Shown here piece by piece: positions 43,555 through 54,539 of a DNA stretch of 64,000 bases. The notes under the pieces were generated by a model, which was not told the DNA's origin, made no database searches, and was given only the letters and a program-made list of their open reading frames with translations. Positions within the stretch are counted from its first letter, which is position 1. Every line of letters begins with the position of its first letter. Source of the DNA: Isoetes taiwanensis (taxonomy: Eukaryota > Streptophyta > Lycopodiopsida > Isoetales > Isoetaceae); the NCBI GenBank assembly GCA_021234155.1, contig JAJEKV010000001.1:1-64000 (forward strand), written 5' to 3'. The translations under genes were made by a program, and so were the position numbers.

Positions 43555-43560
43555 CTTATA
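43555..43560 (-). promoter_or_regulatory. TATA box candidate for the acidic-tail ORF
   Basis: TATAAG followed by AAACCC on the minus strand lies about 85 bp before the ATG at 43469, with a pyrimidine-rich leader (CTTTCTTCCTTC, twice) between. The distances suit a plant core promoter. Confidence 0.4.
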
Positions 43561-43569
43561 GGCGCGGTT

Positions 43570-44635
43570 GTAATTATGATTCCATCACATCATACAAGAT
43601 TTATATCATATACGAATTACCTATCATTACTTCTATTGAATTAATTACGCCCTAGGTTATCATAATTCTCTATAGAATTACCCACATGTCAGCTATACTT
43701 AAAACCTATGTTTTCATTAATTTTGTATAATTACCTAGACCCCAGCTATACTTACAACCAACTTTGGCCCATCTAGATTCACGACCTATACTTACCTCAT
43801 TAGTACTACTAGCATACACCCTATGTTACCATTAATTTTGCAATAATTACCTACGCCTGAGCTATACTTACAACCTATTTTTGGCTGCACTTACAACATA
43901 TATTTGTCCATTTAATGGTTTTCTTGGTATTTCTTAGAGTTCCCTTTAATCGGTTCTCAAAATTACTTTGTCCTTTTTTCTGACTAATATTAAGACATTT
44001 CACTTTATATAGGTGAAGCGTGTGGATCCTAAAAGGGTAAAAATGTAATGCCTATCCCCCAACATGTTTCAAGATTGTTACCACATGTTCTTATCACATT
44101 GTTACCCCATTGTAAACATTGTTCTTGTAGGTCAATCTTTGTGGACCTCCCAAAGGGTGTTGAGGCCTGAGACTACTAAGCAAATTGTCCTCTGATGGGT
44201 TGGATTGGAAGAATAAGAAGGTGAAAGTGAAGCACCAATGCAATAAGGAGCTAGTAGGTGAAGGAACTATCATACTAGCTGATCCTATCCAGTATCAATG
44301 ATGAAAGGTTAGGAGAGGATAAAGTGGGTGTGGCCATAACAAGTTTAGAGGAAAAATGGAAGGAAAAAGGATCAAATCACCCGGATTGCCTTTGCTTGTA
44401 TTAAACAATTGGAGGTTCCATGCGTCATGCCATGGCCTATACTTTGCATTGAGTTTATAGGAGAATTCCTTTACCCGAGCCGAGGTTGTGGATGACACTG
44501 ATTTTCTTAATGCACCTCCAATAGGCTGCCGGGGACCACATTTTTTCAGAGAAGAGGGGGCACACTTTCGGTGGTGAAACATTATCCTAGCAAGAGGTCC
44601 AAGTCAAGTAGTGATTGTTCACGTGAAGCTCGACT
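43570..44635. other. AT-rich region, direct repeat, possible upstream exons
   Basis: CCTATGTT..CATTAATTTTG..ATAATTACCTA and AGCTATACTTACAACC are duplicated (about 43707-43763 and 43832-43888). From about 44160 on, plus-strand words such as DWKNKKVKVKHQCNKELV look coding and may be the first part of the transposase-like gene that follows, but stops interrupt them. Confidence 0.4.
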
Positions 44636-44639
44636 AAGG

Positions 44640-45351
44640 TAGGGAATGGAATGTTGTTGGGCTAATTGTGTTGAAGTTTGAAATTGATGAATTGGTGGAA
44701 GCAAGAGCCACCTTCCAAGAGTATACTTGTGATGAGAGGAGGACTTACATGTACTCCATTCATGAGCTTGCACTTCAAGATGAACAATTTCAAAGAAAAA
44801 AAAAAAAAAATACCCTTGCTAGGGATATGGATATGTAAAGTTGCATGGATACATATTCATGGCATTCCAATTTCAACTTGGCAAAATTGGCAAGCAAGTC
44901 ATGCAAAGGGGAGTAAAATTGCATTACATGGAAATAATGGCATGTTGAGGCCAACTTCTAGGATCCCGGCTGCTAGGGAGGTTTTGAAAAATATGTTGAA
45001 TTCAATCTTTGAGAATATGCCACATAAAAGTAGGAAAGATCAACGGGGAAAAATAGTTGTCGAGAAGAGATTGCCATCCCATTGTACCCGAGGAAGAGCA
45101 TATTGGAGGAAGTCAATGCTTTGCTTCGAGAACTACAGTACTGCAATATCTCAACCCGGCTTGGTAGACTATGGAGCAAGCACTTCAAGCATGTCACTAT
45201 AGACACTTGAACAACTTTGCAAAGTGCAACTTGTGTGCTAAGTTGAAAGAGATTCTTGATAAGACCAAGCAACCAAGCCAAAGGGCTAAGATAAGGGAGC
45301 AAATGAAAGATCACATGACAGACCAACTATCATGTAGATCCACTTATTGGA
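44640..45351 (+). pseudogene. transposase-like gene (MDQ-KT / GHTHED family), 5' half
   Basis: Plus-strand pieces read VEARATFQEYTCDERRTYMY, then (after a poly-A run at 44797-44811) VAWIHIHGIPIS, LHGNNGMLRPTSRIPAAREV, MPHKSRKDQRGKIVVEKRLP, and finally NNFAKCNLCAKLKEILDKTK to DQLSCRSTYW. This is the order of the N-terminal half of a transposon-derived family known by these motifs: HGN.G..KP, MPHKSR, FA.C..C..LK and R..Y. The frame shifts at the A-run and around 45160. The last open frame stops exactly at the Helitron boundary. The 3' half resumes at 48893. Confidence 0.75.
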
Positions 45352-46100
45352 CTAGTAATGGTGCCCAGCGTTGCTGGGTATACGTTGGGAGCTTGTGTGA
45401 ATGAAAGTTGTTCAGTTCAAACTCCTTGTCATAAATAAAATTCAATATAATTAGGCAAATCTATAGAGAAGTTATCATTAGTTGTCACGTACTCTACTCC
45501 ATGTTTAAGTTGTGCCTATGGGCTCTCAAAAACTTTGGGCCTCATTAACTATAGAAAAAGTGCCCAACGTTGTTGGGCTCAGTCTGAAATCTGTTAATGA
45601 ACTTATAGCTCATGTTAATCAGCAATGGGCTCAGATAGAAACCCGTCAATGAACTTACCAGCTATTGTTTAATTCGTTCATATTGTAAGTAATCTTGCTT
45701 AAGCACACTAAGTTTCATGCACATCTACATTAATTATTGTTTGTCAATGAATTTACTACATTCAATCTAGCATTCCAGCAAAGATCAAATATTAATAAAT
45801 ATTGCAGAGCTTGTAATATCGACCAATTTCTTTATGTGTTGTGTGGATATGTTTGTAGTAATAAGTTGGTGCATGCATATATTCCAAACGTTGTGCTACG
45901 TAAGTAATATGTTTTGCACAAAAGGCACTACTGCCCCAAATGTTTTCACGTTGGAGTATCATGACTACCCAAATAATATGATCTACCTTTCCTTCTTTAG
46001 GCTAACAAATATGCTAAATGTTTTATGCTTTTTAGCAGTGAGGCAATTCAGTGGCATTTCTATAAATGTTTTTGTTAGCGAATCAAATATCGTACAAAGG

Positions 46101-46219
46101 CATAAATGATTGGGATATCTAGAGATAACATGGCACTTTTCATACAAAATCCTCCTATAGGCATAAATGATTGGGATATCTAGAGATAACATGGCACTTT
46201 TCACACAAAATCCTCCTAT
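46101..46219. repeat. tandem duplication, 60 bp x2 (inside the Helitron)
   Basis: AAATGATTGGGATATCTAGA followed by GATAACATGGCACTTTTCA and ACAAAATCCTCCTATAG is present twice in direct succession with one or two differences. It is a recent duplication. Confidence 0.9.
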
Positions 46220-46439
46220 AGAAAATAAAGCGACGGCATTCAATATTCAATGGCCATTGATTGAAACCATGTCGATCATTGAAATGTTAAGTAACATAAT
46301 TGAAGCAATTATAGCAAAATATTTTTTAGGCCATATTACATGGATGCTTTTGCACCTGACACAATTGAGCTTGTGTGACCATGACTCATGACCTGACCAC
46401 CTACGAATGGGACGGTCATAAAATGATCGATGGTACCTG

Positions 46440-46890
46440 GTGTTCAAGGTCTTTAAGCTTATCAGCATATATTTTTTGTGTGTGTTCAAGGTCTTTAAGC
46501 TTATCAGCATATAAATCCTGCATTTTTTGACTAACAGCTTATCTCTTTCTTTCGATAGTGTTTCTCCTCTTGAAGCTCAATTAGCTTTCTTTTCAAAATG
46601 TTGTTTCTGTACCAACTAAATCAGATTTCACAAACGTCTGCATTTATGTTACAATGAAGAGCTAAGCAAGCCCACACTATGGTTCGTACTTTCATGATGC
46701 TTTAATGATGATAAAAAAATCAACTTCCTTTTGAGCTATTTGTTTGTTAAGCTTCAACAACTTTTTGTCCAAGTTGTCTTGCAAACAATTGTGCTCAAAT
46801 AGGTTTTTTATGCAGACCACCTGTATTTCAGTGATTTTGTGAAGCAGAAATGATACAGGGGAAATAGAAAGCATAAGGGACATCTCAAAT
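46440..46890 (-). pseudogene. coiled-coil-like coding debris inside the Helitron
   Basis: GTTCAAGGTCTTTAAGCTTA is duplicated (46441-46505), encoding on the minus strand repeated ADKLKDLEH-type heptads. Upstream on the same strand, RNNILKRKLIELQEE and, at 46883-46690, NCLQDNLDKKLLKLNKQIAQ also look helical. They are probably fragments of a captured coiled-coil gene; the gene is not identified. Confidence 0.35.
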
Positions 46891-47059
46891 TGGTGAAGAA
46901 TGGTTAATCAAGTCTGCTCTAGATGTCCTAGATGCCTATAAATCCTGTGGCACCTTGATCCTTGGCAAATAATTCTTCAACTTCTCAGCACTCCAGCAAT
47001 CAATCATTTGTAAATTTTTGCCTTATAAACTGTTTGTGATTTCTTTACCTTCGTTTCTC

Positions 47060-47302
47060 CATTTCTATCAGGTCTAGCTGTTTTCCCAAGGCCCTCGAGT
47101 TGAGCTTCAAGTTGCTCTGCTGCGTAAATGCTCTCTCCATTTCTATCAGGTCTAGCTGTTTTCCCAAGGCCCTCAAGTTGAGCTTCAGGTTGCTCTGCTG
47201 CGTAAATGCTCTGTGTAAACAGTATTTAGCCTGCACCCTCAAGTTGAGCTTCAAGTTGCTCTGCTGCGTAAATGCTCTGTGTAAACAGTATTTAGCCTGC
47301 AC
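47060..47302 (-). repeat. nested tandem repeats encoding coiled-coil heptads (inside the Helitron)
   Basis: CTCAAGTTGAGCTTCAAGTT with GCTCTGCTGCGTAAATGCTC occurs three times, and CCATTTCTATCAGGTCTAGC twice. The minus-strand frame is an amphipathic AEQLEAQLEGLGKQLDLIEM-like sequence, so the duplications extend a coiled coil captured in the Helitron. Confidence 0.7.
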
Positions 47303-47976
47303 GGCGTTAACTCTCTTGACTTGGCTAAGATCTGGTTTTCGTGGATTGGTTGTATACCTTATAATAATGAAAGGCCTACATTTTTCTTGGGCCTTTCAAA
47401 AGCATGCCTCATGCCAGTCTGAAGTCTATAGAGATAAAAAAAATTGTATAAACAATCTCATAAATTTACATTACTTACAAAGAAATTTTAGCCCATGTTC
47501 TGCATCTTACCTGTTGGCTTTGGCACAAGAATCCATCTTGTTGATTCGAAGAACATGGTAAGGATGAACTTGAACCCGCTCAGGCGAAATACGTCCTTTC
47601 TGGCTTGGAGACAATTTTGTGCAAAGAAATGCCATTTTGCACCATTTACAACGATGCTTGGAACATGAGATATTCAAGCCCTTACACGCTTCAGCCCTTC
47701 TTGAGATGCAAAGAAGCAAATAAGATCAGTTTTTTATGCCCAAACCTTAGTATCATTGACAGTTGGAAAACCGAAGTCCAAGAATTCAAGAAGCTTCTTT
47801 TTCCGATCAGTAATTTCAAACGATCTCTAGCAATAGTTCAAAACATAGATGTGAGTGATGCAAACTGGCATTTGTGGAAAACAATATGGCCACAAGCTTC
47901 TGATTTGCTGCTTTATATCTGTTAAAACGGAATCAGATGCAACTCTGTATTTTGTAAAAGCAATATAATATGAAAC

Positions 47977-48299
47977 CTGGAGGCCACACCTTGGGCTAAC
48001 AATTCTTTTACCCTACCTCCTGCATAAAGTTCTGACAGACATCCATCTGCATCGTTGATTAAAGAAGCACGAAAGGCACAAAGCCCTAACTGTGCCATGG
48101 ACCTGTTAAACAACAACTGGGTTGCAATATCCATGTTCTGTACAGTATCTTGCAAATGACTCATAAAAAGCAAGTGCCTTGCAGTATGAAAGTCGCCAGA
48201 TATGGCATGATGATAAATGTCACATAGCATTGCTCTTGCCTTTGTCCGTTCCTCGCCATACCAAGGCATAAATACCAAGGCTTTTGAATCTGGATTCAT
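47977..48299 (-). pseudogene. eIF3 subunit C (eIF3c) exon fragment captured by the Helitron
   Basis: The minus-strand frame encodes [57 protein letters not shown] and [18 protein letters not shown]. This matches the conserved plant eIF3c region [15 protein letters not shown]...[31 protein letters not shown]...CLSEL..G.RV.ELLAQG. eIF3c is a core subunit of the translation initiation factor eIF3. The exon ends CCTCCAG|GTTTCA, a good donor in the right phase. Only this piece is present, with no 5' part or C-terminal PCI domain, so it is a captured fragment. A second exon-like stretch (48540-48425, minus) was not identified. Confidence 0.9.
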
Positions 48300-48892
48300 C
48301 TACGGTAAGGAGCCGCTCCTTCCTGTTCAACACTGGGCGGATTAGGGATAACTCAAAGTGATCTGGAAAGCTTGCAAAGATCCGCTATTACAGTCCGTTT
48401 CAAGCCCAAAGAGGAAAGATTTATACCTGTAACAGAACTTGCATGGCACTGGAGCGGAATGCATCTGTAGTCAGATTATTATTGGCCAACATCAATTGCC
48501 AGGGCAACCATAACCAGAGTTTCAACCATCAACATCCTTTTGCTGGCAACACAATGGCATCCTTTTGCATCTCCTTGCTTCGAAGCCCTAAAATTACCTT
48601 ACTTCAATTTTCTCCTTTCATAAACCATTTGACTAAAGCCGAATATTTCTTAGCTTACCTTAGCAAGGGTGGCGCTTCCAATCCGGTTGAAGAAGACAGA
48701 GGCTTAATCGAAATATATCGAGCCCCGTATATGTCGGACAGAGCTTCCGGCTGAAGAAGACCGAGGTTTAGTCGAAATATATGCTCCACGGCCATACTGA
48801 AGTTAATCTTAACCGTCTAGTCAAACAAATCTGGGCCGTCGAAAGTTTTAGGGTTTTATGCACGACATACACTAAAACTTTATAATAAAGGA

Positions 48893-50538
48893 TGTGGAGA
48901 ACATTATCATGTTTGGAACCCAATAACTATGTTTGTATTATACATGACAAGATGGATCAATCGAAGACTTGTTTGCCACAGTATAGTTACATACCCAAGC
49001 AAATCAATAGAGCTTATCCTTTGTAAGTCTCTCTGACAGGTGCAATAGTGCATGGCGGTGCCAATTTATTATGGCCATTTTAGTTTTGCAATTGTGGAGT
49101 GATGGTCCTGATTTTCATATTGGAAGTGTGATGAGGTGCTTGAGGAACTATGAGAGTGGTTATTCCTAGGTGACCTCCACAACCCACGGAGGTGGTAGCC
49201 AACCACTCTTGATTGCATTGTTGGATAGAAAGCCTAATAATTTAGAGAAGTTTACTAAGGCAAGGTTTAGGAAGTCAGTTATACGAACATGTTGGAGCCT
49301 CAAGTTCCGTCCCCAACCTCGAGATCTACCACCAAGGTTCCTCCTCCAACTTGACAATTGTCTTTGGACCCGGAATAAAAAGCAGGTATATGTTCTCATT
49401 CCTATCTTATTTAACAGCCCGTGGGTGTCTTTGAAAGAGTGAATTTAGGGTTCTTAATGCCCTGGACATACTCATGAGGATGTGGATGCATTGTTTGGGA
49501 AGTATAGTCTTGTGAGTTGAAATCTCAAAGCGTGACCAATCTTCCTAGACTAATGGAAGTTCTTAGTGAATGCATTTCACCTTCTCCTATAGGGTTGATC
49601 ATACAAGAGGTGCACGATTGGAAGAATTTTATGAGAAGGTTATGCTCTTGATATGGAAGGTCAATCTAGACCTCTTCAGTACACTTTCTGGGTCATGGGA
49701 AATAAGCCAATCATGCAATGGAAGATGAGACCTTCAGATGATAAATGGAGGCCAGATGAGGGAGTACCTATATGGCACGAAGATGAAAATGGTAAACCCT
49801 AAGATTCCAAGGGGTCAACCAAAAGCTCTTAAGCCTTTTTCAGAGGTGGATTCATTGCAAAGCACATTGGGCGGCATTTAAGAATACATCAAGTATTGGA
49901 AAAATAACCCGATGATACCAACCTTGCATTGATAGATTATTGGACAGTACATGGATTATTGGGACAAGTAGACACATCCCTCGATGAACTCAAAGATGGA
50001 TGGCTACCTAAGACTAGGTGGAGAGACTTGATATTACCTGAGGAAGCTGATGATGTGGTTAGTAGTATTCGCAAGTCCATGGCTCCTCCAGCTGCTGAAA
50101 AACACTATGTTGGTCCTAGGAAAGGAAGGCCTAAATATCTCGGGCTGGAGGATTATGATCCGAAAGATGACTTGCTTTGCCATCAATTTGCACTTATAGT
50201 ACCGGATCGGCAAAGAGATATACCCAATGTGGATGGGTTACACCATCTCGAGGAGGTTTGCAAAGAAGTAGGTGACCACAATGTGAACAAAGTTAGGTGT
50301 GGAGTGGTGGTGTCCAGTGCACTAGTTAAATGCAGTGGCAGAGGAAGAAAGGTATAGAGACTGTTGGACAAAGAAATGGAAGAGAAACCCTATTGAAGGT
50401 GATGATTGGGTTGAGTTAGATACTATTTTGTTTTCATGGACCCCAAAGGTCATCCCAGGCAAGACTGCTAGGGTTACAATACCTGTGGAAGTGAGGAAGA
50501 AAGCTATGATATCTCTAGGGGTCAATTCCGAGAAGTAA
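48893..50538 (+). pseudogene. transposase-like gene (MDQ-KT / GHTHED family), 3' half
   Basis: Starting at the Helitron boundary the plus strand reads WRTLSCLEPNNYVCIIHDKM and DQSKTCLPQYSYIP, a TAA at 49024-49026, then in the same frame LTGAIVHGG. Next come PPRFLLQLDNCLWTRNKKQ (49330-49385), PGHTHEDVDALFGKYSLV-like sequence near 49465-49510, LPRLMEVLSECISPSPIGLI, MQWKMRPSDDKWRPDEGVPI, then an intact 142-codon stretch (49929-50357) and a last exon ending GVNSEK and TAA at 50536-50538. The invariant D(K)MDQ.KT, LDN and GHTHED motifs are presumed catalytic-core residues of this transposon-derived family. Frameshifts and one internal stop make it non-functional. Confidence 0.8.
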
Positions 50539-50674
50539 TTGGCAATATGTAACTCGACATGCATATGTGAAATATTTTTAATTTTTAATGCAATCATGTT
50601 GTGCTGTTATAAAAAAAAGTCACATTCTCGATGCAAATTTACTAACCCGGGAAAAAGTTGCAGTGCCAAAATGG

Positions 50675-51536
50675 TCCACAATGCACCCAAGGCACCACAT
50701 ATGGCAATCCATTACTTCGCACCACAAATGGCGTCAAAGGCACCACATGTGGTGCAAAATGTGGATCCATAGTGGTGCCACATTAGACACCACATGTGGC
50801 ACCACAATACGAAGCGCACCACATGAGGGCATCCACCACCCCATATGTGGCGGATATGGCGTGGTGCAATATTTAAGCGCAGTTGGCACCACATATGGCG
50901 GGACAATCCACCATTCACAAGTATCACCATATCTAACATCACATATACCACGTTTGGTACTATATGTGACACTATATATGCTACAAACTACATTATTAAC
51001 ATATAATTGGCACCATATGAGTTTGTCCAGTAACACATTTGGAGCTACATACTCTTTGTGAACTGAAATTATCCACCACAACTCGAAACTAGCAACACAA
51101 ATTTCCTACACATAACTTACAACACACCCAAATGAAGAAGTAAGTGGTGTACCTGATTATTCAAGCTTGCTAGACCTTCTTTGGAACATAGCAGTTCCAA
51201 TATTAAATTGCATCATATGGTGGTTCGAGGAAGAAGAGGGTTGAAAAATACCTATTTTTCAAGGGGGTTCACCTAATGGTCCGCATTATGTACCAAGCTA
51301 GCGTGAGCGTTTAGGGTTTTTGGGGTGAGTCGACCGTCACGGTCGAAGTTCTCATCTTGATCGAAAGCCCATACTTAGGCTTTGAACATGAAGGAGCAAA
51401 GGCGGGAAGGAGAGATCCGTGGGGTGGTCGATTTGGGCTGTTCAATCGGGCAGATAGAACATGGTTTTGCCTAAACGACTTGTATGCCGTTTTGCAAAAC
51501 CTTATGAGCGGTGCTTATGTGCCCATCTTGGAATGG
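50675..51536 (+). repeat. long direct repeat R, copy 2
   Basis: This is the second copy of the ~870 bp repeat at 31193-32063, same orientation, about 19.5 kb apart. The match begins at ACAATGCACCCAAGGCACCA and ends near GAGCGGTGCTTATGTGCC. The 31056-31190 palindromic block and the MITE beside copy 1 are absent here, so they are not part of R or were added later. An open frame at 51357-51548 (GLFNRADRTWFCLNDLYAVL) is not in frame in copy 1. Confidence 0.85.
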
Positions 51537-51539
51537 AGT

Positions 51540-54535
51540 GCGAAGTAGCCGCATTTCAAACCTGAAGGTAAAAGTTTGGATCCTAGCTTGTGGTATTTTC
51601 ATCCATTTTGAATCTAAGCTTTGTTCATTTTGGATTTTAATGGTCGGTGGGTGCCAATGCATCATCTTTGGAATGAAGTTTTATGTTGGTTACGTGGTGC
51701 ACGGTATGATTTTGAGTTACATTCAAGGAGACATATGCAAAGGCATTTTTCTAGAGCTCCGGCGGCAATTTCAAGCAGTTCAAGATCCCAATAATTAAAC
51801 TGGGAGCTTCAAATCAGTGTGACTTATTTTGCATTTCATAACTTTAGACTTCGGTTAGAAATGGCGATTAGTAAATCGTAAGTTCTTTGGCTGGTTTTGC
51901 AGCGTTTTTGCTCTGCAAAGTATAATCTTGCATGGGTTCTGTTAGTAACTTTTGCGAGGAGTTTTCATCTAGGTTGCTTATTGTCTTTGTGATTCCCAAG
52001 CAACCAGCCGGTGTCTTTTATTTTTGCATGCCAAGCTGCTCTTCCAAATCTTCCCAAGGTATTCTTTCATCTTATTCCTTTTGTAATGCCATAAATTTCA
52101 ATTTCAAAAAGTCTAGAGGTCTTATTGTCTCTTATTGTTTGCATGATGCGATTTGCCCTAGGAGTGTAGCTTAGAAAGCTGTTTTATCTGACGGTGTCCC
52201 CATAACTCCAAGAACATTCCCTTGCTTCCCATTTCAAGCCTTTTATGTCCATATTTGAAAGACATGTAGGTTAACATGTTGCCTAACTTGGACATGTGTG
52301 TTGGACCGGTACTTTTTCGTAGTATTGATCACCCTTTTTTTCTTCTCTGTTGTGAGCGGGTATGTTGCGTTTACGTGTTTGAGGGACCTCTTTGGGAGCA
52401 ATTTCGTCATCAATATTTATATTGAACTTGGTTCCTAGGTCGGTGTTGTCATTTTCAATGTACCAAATGTTAATGTGTGTTATGCTATCGATTGGCGAGA
52501 GGGCGTTATTGTTCTTGATCCATTTGCCCTTTTTATTTAACTAGCATCCCATAAAATGTTGCATCTTTGGGCTTTGGATGGTGTGAAGAATAACATAGGC
52601 CTTATAGAACTTTTATAGGCGTTAATAGAGCTTTCTCTTGTTTTCAATTTATAGAGAGCGTCTTTAACTATCGGCCTTTACCCGGAAGGAACTCGCAAGC
52701 CGTTTTCAAGAAAGGATCTTAAAGCCATTCAAACATGCAATCATTTTTGTTATTGGATGGCAAATGGCGATCAAATATTTGATACTACAAATAGCTTCGC
52801 AAATCTTTAATTGTTAATTGTTGTCACGCCATGTAAGTTGGTTATCATTTTGAATACGTTGTTTATTGATTTTGGTTGATCACGTAATAAAAGTTGTTCT
52901 TGAGAAAAGAGTTTGAGCATGCAAATCATTTCTGAGATGTCCCAAGAAAAACTTGAAGAAAGAATGCAAAGAGAAGTGTTACATCAGGTCATTTATTTCA
53001 ATATATCTTGTGCTTTTCACGCATTAACAATCTCATTTGCGCATTGGGATTTTTAATGTGGGTATTGTAAGAGAAAAATTTGCACTAGTCCCTATAATAT
53101 ATGTGAGTACATGACTATTTGCTAGCATGTGCTTCATGTAATGTGTGTTCAAACTAAGACAATATGTTAGCGGGGAAAGTGCTCTACAACCAATTATCCT
53201 TAAAATTGCATGGCTTATTAGAGTTGGACATAGATCTCTAGATCATTGTAGCTATGGTTATCCGGTAATACCTCTAAGTCATTGTATAGTGGGCAAAACA
53301 CTTAGCATTGTAATCTCGGGCTTTTATCGCAACTTAGCATCATTCTTACGTATGTAGTGCATGTGCTTTGCAAGTAGTTCGGATGCTACTTTAGTTGAGA
53401 AAAAGCTATGACACAAAGGGTAGAGAAATACTAAAAGATTGTTTAGAGGTTGAACAAAATAGAAGGAAGAATGTCATGCAAACTCTTGTTTATCTAAACC
53501 ATTATTTAGCTATCTTTGAGCGAAACATAGAGGTGATGGAGTCCGAACAACTGCTGACTACAAAATGAAATTCAAGGATTTGTTTGTTAATTTCTTTAAT
53601 CGGCATATATCGCGATTCCAACTTGGTTCGAGAGAAGATAATGCTCAAGTGTACATGTTTATTCAACATATATGCAGATTCGAACTTGGTAAGCATAATT
53701 CAACTTTTAAATTTTCTATTTAGTGAGGAATTTCTATTTATCCACCTATATGTGTTTCTTTGTAGCTTTCTTGATGAGGACTTGATTGGTAACACAAAAG
53801 CGATCATTGTGCTAATTTTGATCAAATATTAGGCAAATTCTAAGGGCGTTCTCGTTTATGAGCCACACCCACATCTTCAAAACATTCTAAATATCTGGAT
53901 CATCAATGAACAAGAGTCTTAATTTGAACTTCTTTGGAGCATGATTACATGGAAAATGAAAAGCCGTTTCAAGTCTCAAATTCTATTATACAAAAGGTGT
54001 TGATTTATTGTTTTTGTCGAATGCCTTGCAAGATTTTCAATGCAAAGCATTCAATTAGAAATAGCATGAGTCGTGTAGGAGAGTTACATTTTTGCTCTTT
54101 AATAATAGTTTTCAATGCCATGTCTATATTACTAGTTAAATGCGGTTTGTAAATTTTGGAAGTTAGTGCCACATGGATGCCAATTGATGTACTTACTGAA
54201 TGTGCTTTCCAATGTGACACGTTGCATATTAAAAAAAAAAATATGTCGCTATGTAATTTTGTAAACAGGAATTGCTTTTGCATGCCGTTATATGGTTGCA
54301 TATGATTCCTATGCTCTACGAATGTTAGAAGTTTGTGTTCGTGAAATATAATTTGTCTCAACTAGCAAAAATAACCATAACAATATGAACTCAAGATGTT
54401 AACAAATTATAGGTTAATCATACTACTTCTAGAAACAAGTGAAGGGAATCTACAAACCTTTTGAAAGACCATTGTGGCATATAGCAAAACAAATAGATAT
54501 TAGCACAAGGGAGTGGTACTGGAAAAATGTAGAGA
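51540..54535. other. no gene recognised
   Basis: AT-rich DNA with small unsupported frames (51511-51798, 51932-52174, 53145-53357). A ~75 bp spaced repeat, (A/G)CATATAT.G(C)AGATTC.AACTTGGT, occurs near 53600 and 53670. No family similarity was found in either strand. Confidence 0.45.
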
Positions 54536-54539
54536 ATGT

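Larger units (their letters stand above)
45352..48892 (-). mobile_element. non-autonomous Helitron with captured gene fragments
   Basis: On the minus strand the element starts TCCTTTATTATAAAGTTTTA after host A (t48893) and ends hairpin CCCAGC-AAC-GCTGGG, ACCATTA, CTAG before host T (a45351). An ACGGCCCAGATT / GACGGTTAAGATT region lies just inside the 5' end, as in many plant Helitrons. A second hairpin, GCCCAAC-AAC-GTTGGGC, lies about 180 bp inside the 3' end. No target duplication exists, as expected. Joining 45351 to 48893 restores the host reading frame. It lacks Rep/helicase genes, so it would depend on another element. It carries an eIF3c exon and other coding-like pieces in its sense orientation. 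Confidence 0.9.

Noticed and set aside
47507-47925. Further eIF3c exons downstream in the Helitron
   Set aside because: Both strands were read against the expected C-terminal eIF3c region and nothing convincing was found.
31193-51536. Long direct repeats read as LTRs of one retrotransposon
   Set aside because: No gag, protease, RT, RNase H, integrase, primer-binding site or clear TG..CA ends were found; the interior holds unrelated gene relics.
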